Below the pieces are notes generated by a model that did not search any database, was not told the origin of the DNA, and saw only the letters and a list, made by a program, of their open reading frames with translations. 64,000 nucleotides of DNA from Rhododendron vialii (Eukaryota; Streptophyta; Magnoliopsida; Ericales; Ericaceae): NCBI RefSeq assembly GCF_030253575.1, contig NC_080569.1:13389501-13453500 (forward strand). Direction: 5' to 3'. Shown here piece after piece: positions 57,531 to 64,000 of the stretch (position 1 is the stretch's first letter; each line of letters opens with the position of its first letter). The translations under genes and the position numbers were made by a program.

Positions 57531-57706
57531 AAGTTAAACTTAGATTCTAGAATGGTATTTTGGATGCACACCACAAACTATGGGTGAGCTTTCAATATAT
57601 AGATGAAGTAGTTACAAGGGTGATTCAAACCCAAACAATGATAAACCCAAAGCTAAGATACAACTGAATTTGAGATATACATGAATAGGATGATGTTTAT
57701 CTAATA
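57531..57706 (-). repeat. 3' LTR of the copia element
   Basis: About 175 bp. I count four mismatches against the other LTR (57581-57590 region and 57690-57700 region), so the insertion is fairly recent. Confidence 0.85.
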
Positions 57707-57734
57707 CACCCCCTCAAACTGACGTGGGTCAAGG

Positions 57735-58556
57735 AGTGAGGGTCAGTTTGTCCCGTAGAAATTGAAATTGTGTAGAAGACAAGCCCTTAGTCATGATGTC
57801 AGCAATTTGATCCTTGGACGATATGAACTGAACTTGTAAATCCTTGCGGGCCACTTCTTCACGGACGAAATGAAAATCGATTTCCACATACTTTGTCCGG
57901 GCATGGAAAACTGGATTTGCAGTAAGGTAAGTGGCACCAACATTATCACATCATAGTGTAGGAGCTGACAGGAGACAAATACCGAGTTCATATAACAAGG
58001 ATTGAATCCAGGCGAGCTCGGCAGCGGCATCGGCAATAGCTTTATACTTAGATTCGGTAGAAGACCGAGCTACTGTCCTCTGTTTGCGGGAGTACTAAGA
58101 CACAAGATTATTGCCCAAGTAAATGGCAAACCCACCCGTCGATCGTCGATCATCAATACATCCAGCCCAATCGGCATCAGAATACGCTTGTAAACATATT
58201 GGAGAGGTTCGCGAAAAGAGAATGCCGAAGTGTAGAGTATGTTTGAGATATACCCGTTTGATAGCGGCCCAATGAATATCAGTGGGCGAATGCATGAATT
58301 GGCAGGCTTTGTTGATTGTGAACGCAATATCGGGTCGTGTAAGAGTTAGATATTGAAGAGCGCCCACCACCTGTCGATATTTGGTTTGATCAGCTAAGAG
58401 TTGGCCATCTTGTTTTGATAATTTAATGGTTGTTGAATTGGGTGTGAGCACAGGTTTCCAATGTTGCATTTCGACTTTGGTTAAAAGATCAATAATATAT
58501 AGGTGTTGGGACAAGTGAAGACCGCCCCTTGGTGTGCGCGTTGCCTCGATTCCCAA
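57735..58556 (-). pseudogene. Copia RNase H region
   Basis: The minus frame gives YRQVVGALQYLTLTRPDIAF, AYSDADWAGCIDDRRSTGG and, further down, [20 protein letters not shown] and KTKYVEID-type motifs characteristic of copia RNase H. A stop interrupts the segment after residue 153 (58095) and a TGG-to-TGA change breaks the LWCDN motif. It is not functional. Confidence 0.85.
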
Positions 58557-58563
58557 AAAATAA

Positions 58564-59401
58564 TTAAGCGGCCCAAGGTCTTTGAGAGCAAATTTGGAAT
58601 GGAGTTGACAGATGAGATTGCCAATGGTTGCTGGTAATTAAAATATCATCAACATATATGAGCATATAGACCCGAAGAGACCCATGATGTTGAATAAAGA
58701 GTGAGGCATCAGATTTTGACGCAACAAATCCCACCGATAATAAAAAAATCCGATAGACGAGTAAACCATGCGCGCGGGGCTTGTTTGAGCCCGTATAGTG
58801 ATCGATGAAGTTTGCAAACATAACTCGGATTTTGAGAATCAACAAAGCCAGGGGGCTGTGACTTGTATACTGGTTCAAACAAGAAGCCATTTAAAAATGC
58901 ATTGTTGACATCCAGTTGATGTATGTCCCATCCAAGAGATATAGCAATGGACAAAACCATGCGAATGGTCACCGGTTTGACAACCGGACTAAATGTTTCA
59001 AAATAATCAATACCCGGTTGTTGATGAAAACCCTTGGCCACCAGTCGGGCTTTGTAGCGATCAACGGTGCCATCCACATTGCGTTTAGTTTGATAAATCC
59101 ATTTGCAACCAACCACGTTGTGTGCTTCACATGATGGAACTAAACTCCAAGTCCCATTCTGTAATAGGCCTGAAATCTCAGCACTCATTTCTGCACGCCA
59201 CTCCGGTGATTTGGAGGCTGAGGAGTAACTTGTGGGTTCATGTTGGTCAGAGGAATTGGTGCACGCAGTAAGAAGCGCATGGGGTTGGCTTTGCTTCATA
59301 GATCGAATGAGCATATGGTGGGTAGGCGTTGAAGGAGGACGATTTTTGGGTGGACGTTTTGAGGGTTCATGCAAGTCTATTACCAGGTTAATACCTTGCA
59401 T
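58564..59401 (-). pseudogene. Copia reverse transcriptase region
   Basis: Contains [50 protein letters not shown] and [12 protein letters not shown], then a frameshift near 58740-58760, then YVDDILITS, the catalytic YVDD motif. This is the RVT_2 domain of Ty1/copia, disrupted. Confidence 0.9.
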
Positions 59402-59461
59402 GATGTTTGAATTAGGTATGAATGTATGAGAGGATAAAATATTGGCGAATGAATTATTGGA

Positions 59462-60660
59462 TTAGGATAAGGGTGTAGAAGGTGGACTAGGATGTGGTGA
59501 CGAGAGAATAGGTGAGGTTTCCATTTGGTTAGGAGTTATCTGGTTGTTAGGAGTGGGAGATTCTTGGGATTGCAAATTTGAAGTTGTTGACGTGGTACGT
59601 AAATGAATGAGAGAGACCTGATGAGAAACAATTGCCCAAGGGGTGGAATTGGTACGTGGTTGCACGGATGGGGCTACTCCAAGAATAGATGGACTAGAAA
59701 ATGGGAAATTGTATTCGTCAAATCGAACATGTCGAGCGAAATAGATGCGACCTGAAGCATAATCCAGGCAACGATATCCCATGTGAGAGGGACTATACCC
59801 GAGAAAGACACACGGCGTAGACCGGAATGACATTTTGTGGCGATTATATGGATGAAGATATGGGTAACACAAGCAACCAAAAGTTTTTAAAAAATGATAA
59901 TATGGTGGTTTTCGAAAGAGAAGTTGGAAAGGAGGCAAATTCTGAGATACCGGCGAGGGAAGACGATTTATGAGATACATTGTTGTTTCGAACGCAAAAT
60001 GCCAATATTTTTGGGGAACCGAGGCATGTGCAAGTAAAGATAGCCCCGTTTCAACAACATGGCGATGTCGACGTTCAATTTTTCCATTTTGTTCATGGGT
60101 GTGAGGGCGGGGAAGACGATGGATGACACCACATTTTTTGAAAAATGGATTCAATGACCGATACTCCCCGCCCCAGTCTGTTTGCACCTGTTTAATGGAT
60201 GTGGAAAATTGCCTTTCAACCATAGTTTGGAATTGAATGAAAATTTGGTAGACATCAGACTTGAGAGAAAAAGGGAAATACCATAAATATTTTGAATAAA
60301 CATCCAAAAATAATACAAAGTACCAATGCCCATCGGTAGATGGCATAGGAGACGGACCCCATACATCACTAAAAACAAGTTCTAATGGTGCTGAACAAAC
60401 GGATTTTGTTACAGGTAATGATAAGCGAGATGATTTTCCTAACTAGCAACCATGACAAAGAGGTGGTCGCTTATTGGTAGAACATGGCAAGTTATTTTGG
60501 GTGAGGATTTGACACAGAACACGTTGATGTGGATGGCCAAGTCGACGATGCCAACACACGGAGTTGACCCGTTCGGAGAGATGAGCAGACGGAGAGACTG
60601 GAGAGGAGGCAGGAATTTTGTAAAGACCAGACTCAATCCGCCCTTGGAGTAGCGTTTGGC
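59462..60660 (-). pseudogene. Copia integrase region
   Basis: A pre-integrase zinc segment (RLGHPHQRVLC near 60510) is followed by an in-frame stop at about 60440. The core then reads LFLDVYSKYLWYFPFSLKSD, QTDWGGEYRSLNPFFKKCG and HTHEQNGKIERRHRHVVETG, giving the D, D and E of the rve domain. The frame ends at a stop at 59462. Confidence 0.88.
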
Positions 60661-60667
60661 GAGTAAC

Positions 60668-61510
60668 CTAATCCTTGATGAGAAAAAAAAAGGGATGAAA
60701 TTCAAAGAAAACCCCATTATCCTTAGTAAATTGGGAAACTGAAAGTAGAGATTTTGTAAGAGATGGAACATGAAGGACATTAAATAAATGGAAGGAAGAA
60801 GATGGGGTGGAGAGAGTACCTTGACCAATGTTAGTGATAGGGAGCCCATGACCATTCCCTACACGAAGCTGGTCAGAACCGTGATAATCTTTATGATGGG
60901 AGAAAGTGGTAAGATCTGGAGTGGCATGATGGGTAGCGCCGGTATCGGGGAACCATTCGGACATTGGAATAGGAGATGGTGCATAAGAGGCAATATGAGC
61001 TGATGGAGGGGCTGCATGGTTGTAACGGTAACGGCTGGTGACAGCAGAGTGATTGGTGTTGCTGCAAATCTGACAGCGTGGGTGCGAGTCCGAAGGCGGG
61101 GAACGGTGGGTGCTGACATTGGAAGAATAGTTGTTGCGGAAATCATTAGAGCGAGATCCATTGTGACGCCCACGACCGCGGCCATGGCCACGACCGTTAC
61201 AGCCTCTCCCATGATCAGAATTGGAAGTGGTGCCCTGAACAAAGTTGGCTTGTGCCGAAGGTTCCATAGAGTCCACAATTGTAAGTGAGGAGAAGGCCAT
61301 CAAGTGCATGAACTCGTGGCTGAAAAGAAGGCTGTGTAGTTCCGTGTAAGAGATTAGCGTCGTTCGTGTAGCAAGCGAAGGTATTAAGTCGTTAAAGGTC
61401 GGATTCAGCCCTTTGAAGACATAAAGGTTAAAATCTTGAATCGCCAAAGGGCGACCAGCTACTGTAAGTTCTTCGGAGAGGGATTTAGCTTTGTGCAAAT
61501 ATTGGGTCAC
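60668..61510 (-). pseudogene. Copia gag C-terminal half and protease
   Basis: Contains gag-like DLIPSLATRTTLISYTELHS, a Gly/Arg-rich RGHGRGRGRHNG segment, a zinc knuckle CQICSNTNHSAVTS whose final Cys is replaced by Ser, and the protease motif WFPDTGATHH. The knuckle should be CX2CX4HX4C, so nucleic-acid binding by this copy is probably impaired. Confidence 0.88.
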
Positions 61511-61552
61511 CGGTTGATCGCCTTGCTTGATATTCTAGAGATGGAGATGTAG

Positions 61553-61885
61553 TTAGAGAATACAGGTATGTGAGGGGGAGGCAAGAGCGGCTTCAAGGGT
61601 CATCCAGATTTCACGGGACGAATTGGCATCAATGATAAGCGGAAGAACTTCTTCTGTTTGGGAAGAAATTAATAGACTCATAAGAAGTTGATCCTGATCT
61701 TGCCAAAGTACGAACTCTGGATTTGCAATCTCAACGTTGTCGAGATGTGTTTTGGCCGATGGACACGGGTGTGAACCATCAATGAAACCAAGGAGGTGCT
61801 GTCCTCGGAGATAAGAAAAGAGCTGAGTTTTCCAATACAAGAAGTTGTTATTTGTAAATTTAATGGAAAGAAAATGGTAGGCATT
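61553..61885 (-). pseudogene. Copia gag N-terminal part
   Basis: The reading WKTQLFSYLRGQHLLGFIDG then SSREIWMTLEAALASPS matches the gag (UBN2/RVT-associated) start of plant copia elements. A stop near 61553 separates it from the rest of gag. Confidence 0.8.
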
Positions 61886-61996
61886 TGAAAAGGGCAGTGA
61901 AGGAAGTGAGTTTGTTGAAGTGATTTTTGAAGTAACAGGTCAAGAGGTTTGAGAAGAGGATGAAGAAGTAGACATGGCTGAGTAGCTCTGATACCA

Positions 61997-62171
61997 AGTT
62001 AAACTTAGATTCTAGAATGGTATTTTGGATGCACACCACAAACTGAGGGTGAGCTTTCAATATATAGATGAAGTAGTTACAAGGGTGATTCAAACCCAAA
62101 CAATGATAAACCCAAAGCTAAGATACAACTGAATTTGAGATATACATGAATATGATTATGTTTATCTAATA
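61997..62171 (-). repeat. 5' LTR of the copia element
   Basis: About 175 bp, nearly identical to 57531-57706. The primer-binding site lies at 61985-61996 on the inner side. Confidence 0.85.
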
Positions 62172-64000
62172 GTTATCAGCTCCAGAAAAAATTAAAATAA
62201 TATAATAAAAATAATAGTAAATGATGTTTTTCATTTGCACATGGAGTATGAAAAAAGACTAATTTTAATTTTGGGTATCGATAATGCCACTCCAACAATA
62301 ACAACAGAACTCATATAGGCCTCAATCGTTGGAGGTATGAGCGGGAGAAGATTGGAGATAGACCTAACTTTTGGTAATATATACAAAGTAGCTGATTTCA
62401 GAATACCACTTAAACACTAGCCCCCCTATATGTGTTTTGCTGCGGAACCATACCCCTAAATCAAAACTAAATGGCATAAGAGAGAGCAGGTCTAGAGACC
62501 CAATTCAATTTATGTGCATCGGTATACACAAACATGATGCGACTTCCCAAATTTTTAATGAATCCCTATATGGATTTCCCAAATTGATAACCACACTCCC
62601 TTTTGAGAGTGACATTATAAATTTGGGGAGTGATATTATAATTAAATTCCCTTAATTTTTTAGGTTAAGTTATTTTAGGTTTAGAATTAATATGGAGTTT
62701 TTTTTTCTTAATTATACATCATCATTTATATTATTTCACTTTGGCCCATTGAATTTAGTTTTAGAATACTTTTTTGGGTCTCCTTTCTTGAAAAAAAAAT
62801 ACAAGATTTATAATAAAAAATAAGGAAAAAAATCTAGCAATGACGAAACTATATAAGTTGGGGATAATTTTTTTTTCACATATAATAATTGCGTTTTCTA
62901 AAATTCTTGTTGTGGCAACCGCCACCACTAGACCCTCCGGTCCCATCCTTGGATATGGTATTGTGGAGGCAAAACCAAAAAAAAAAAAATTAAGAACCCT
63001 TAAGGCTCTATTTGATAAATTAAAATTGCTAGTTTTTTGTTTTTCGTTTATGAAAAATAAGAAATGAATTCGAGAAAAATTTGACCAAAATGGCCCTTAG
63101 ATAGTTTAACATATTTAACAAGGCCAAGAAAAAGTAGTGAAATTTTTTGAATATTCGGTGTGGTTTACCGTTTGATGGAGAATCTTCATCGTATCATGCA
63201 TGTTATCTGGTTGTTTTTTGATAAGTGCCAAAATATATATATTTTGGCTCTCCAAACTACATTTATTAGTCTTTTATTTTAGGTACTTGATAATTATTTT
63301 GTCCTTTTTATGTTTATAGGTTGCTTGAGCCCGTTGTTCGAGATTTTGAGTAAAAACAGAAGTTAAAAGAAGTTTGGAGACAAAAGTGCGGAAAACTTAA
63401 GAATTGAATGATTTTATCATTGCAAAAAAGTCCAAGGGGTCTTTGTGTGATTAATCAATTCAATTCCTACATAACCAAGAGAAAACCTACTGACTTGTTT
63501 TTTTCTGGCCGGGGAAAAGACAAAACGTAAAAGAAAGCAGCGACTTTGGTTGACGAAGGCAGTTAACGTCTCTAGATTCTTTACTTTCTATGGGCAACTA
63601 ACCATCTCTCTTAGGGTGTCATGAAACTCTAATCAAGTAACTATGGTTTTATGTTAATTTCGGATTCGATTATCGAAACGATGGTTGTATAGCATTAAGA
63701 CTGATTTTATGATTCAAACTTATTTTTCCAATCTAGTTATATGTGTGTGTTTTCTGTAATTGCAAATACATAGTTATGTAATGGTATTCTTTGTGTATGA
63801 AATTGAGAATTAGAATAATCTATGCCTAGGAAAGACGAGGCGTGCCTAGATTAATTAGTTATAGAATCGAAGACGATTCGTGCCAACTGAAGATAGATTA
63901 TTTCCGGTTTTCAATCACATACAATTTTCTTGGCGATATCACTAGGGCTTGTAGCGTTCAGTGAATCAATGTCATTTTGGTAGTCGGTTTCTTAAATTAA
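62172..64000. other. Intergenic region, possibly with an LTR at the window edge
   Basis: No gene is supported. The segment at 62285-62405 is related to 1150-1275. From about 63220 (TGATAAGTGCCAAAATATAT) to the window end, AT-rich sequence with GGAAAGACGAGGCGTGCCTA may be part of a longer LTR element that runs past 64000; only one end is visible. Confidence 0.35.

Larger units (their letters stand above)
57531..62171 (-). mobile_element. Decayed Ty1/copia retrotransposon (Ale-like)
   Basis: About 4.64 kb on the minus strand. Short LTRs lie at 57531-57706 and 61997-62171. The primer site TGGTATCAGAGC (61985-61996, complementary to initiator Met tRNA) abuts the 5' LTR, and a TTTGAGGGGG polypurine tract (about 57709-57718) abuts the 3' LTR. 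Domain order gag, protease, integrase, RT, RNase H is that of copia. The short LTRs and RT motifs suggest the Ale/Retrofit lineage. Several frameshifts and stops make it non-autonomous. The exact target duplication was not resolved (candidate AATAG/ATAGT). Confidence 0.92.

Noticed and set aside
1..64000. tRNA, rRNA genes and CRISPR arrays
   Set aside because: No convincing tRNA cloverleaf, rRNA segment or spacer-repeat array was seen. The only tRNA-related sequence is the retrotransposon primer site.

Overview
This is a window of plant nuclear DNA from a eudicot. The genes have spliced plant structures: small exons, AT-rich GT..AG introns and CT-rich leaders. The intergenic DNA is AT-rich and full of MITEs, LINE fragments, LTR elements and CT/GA microsatellites. 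Nothing bacterial is present and no CRISPR was seen. I cannot name the species. Gene names rest on remembered similarity to Arabidopsis families, because no search was possible.

Layout: 1-3.8 kb is gene-poor, with a 9-bp-TSD MITE and an odd foldback just upstream of the first gene. 3.8-14.9 kb (+) is a complete 10-exon ELM1 gene (mitochondrial fission factor). Two of its introns are swollen by insertions: intron 5 holds a Pack-MULE and intron 9 holds LINE debris. 17.7-23.7 kb (+) is an 8-exon OTU-domain deubiquitinase (OTLD1-like). 25.7-27.9 kb (+) is a single-exon DYW-type PPR protein (MEF22-like RNA-editing factor). 29.3-30.2 kb is a LINE carcass with a fragment of the next gene embedded in it. 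32.2-36.5 kb (+) is a 10-exon leucine-rich-repeat protein with a Lys-rich tail. 36.9-42.3 kb is a run of foldback, Stowaway and hAT-like elements. 43.4-44.7 kb (-) is a two-exon secreted GH17 beta-1,3-glucanase. 45-64 kb has no host gene that I can support. It holds MITEs, LINE-derived retroposons, a probable solo LTR nested in a retroposon, and a decayed Ty1/copia element (57.5-62.2 kb, minus strand) with near-identical short LTRs, an initiator-Met-tRNA primer site and a polypurine tract.

The five host genes are housekeeping-type and do not form one pathway. Two act on mitochondria (ELM1 in fission, the MEF22-like protein in transcript editing), one on ubiquitin or chromatin, and one on callose at the cell wall; the LRR protein has no assigned role.

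The most interesting object is the 1.8-kb Pack-MULE in ELM1 intron 5 (9021-10824; 87-bp TIRs, 9-bp TSD). It carries the 5' part of a group IId WRKY gene joined, in the same frame, to what looks like the last exon of a NIP aquaporin gene. Downstream lie six copies of an 18-bp palindrome, ACATATAANNTTATATGT. A second small element with the same TIR family lies near 48.6-49.0 kb.
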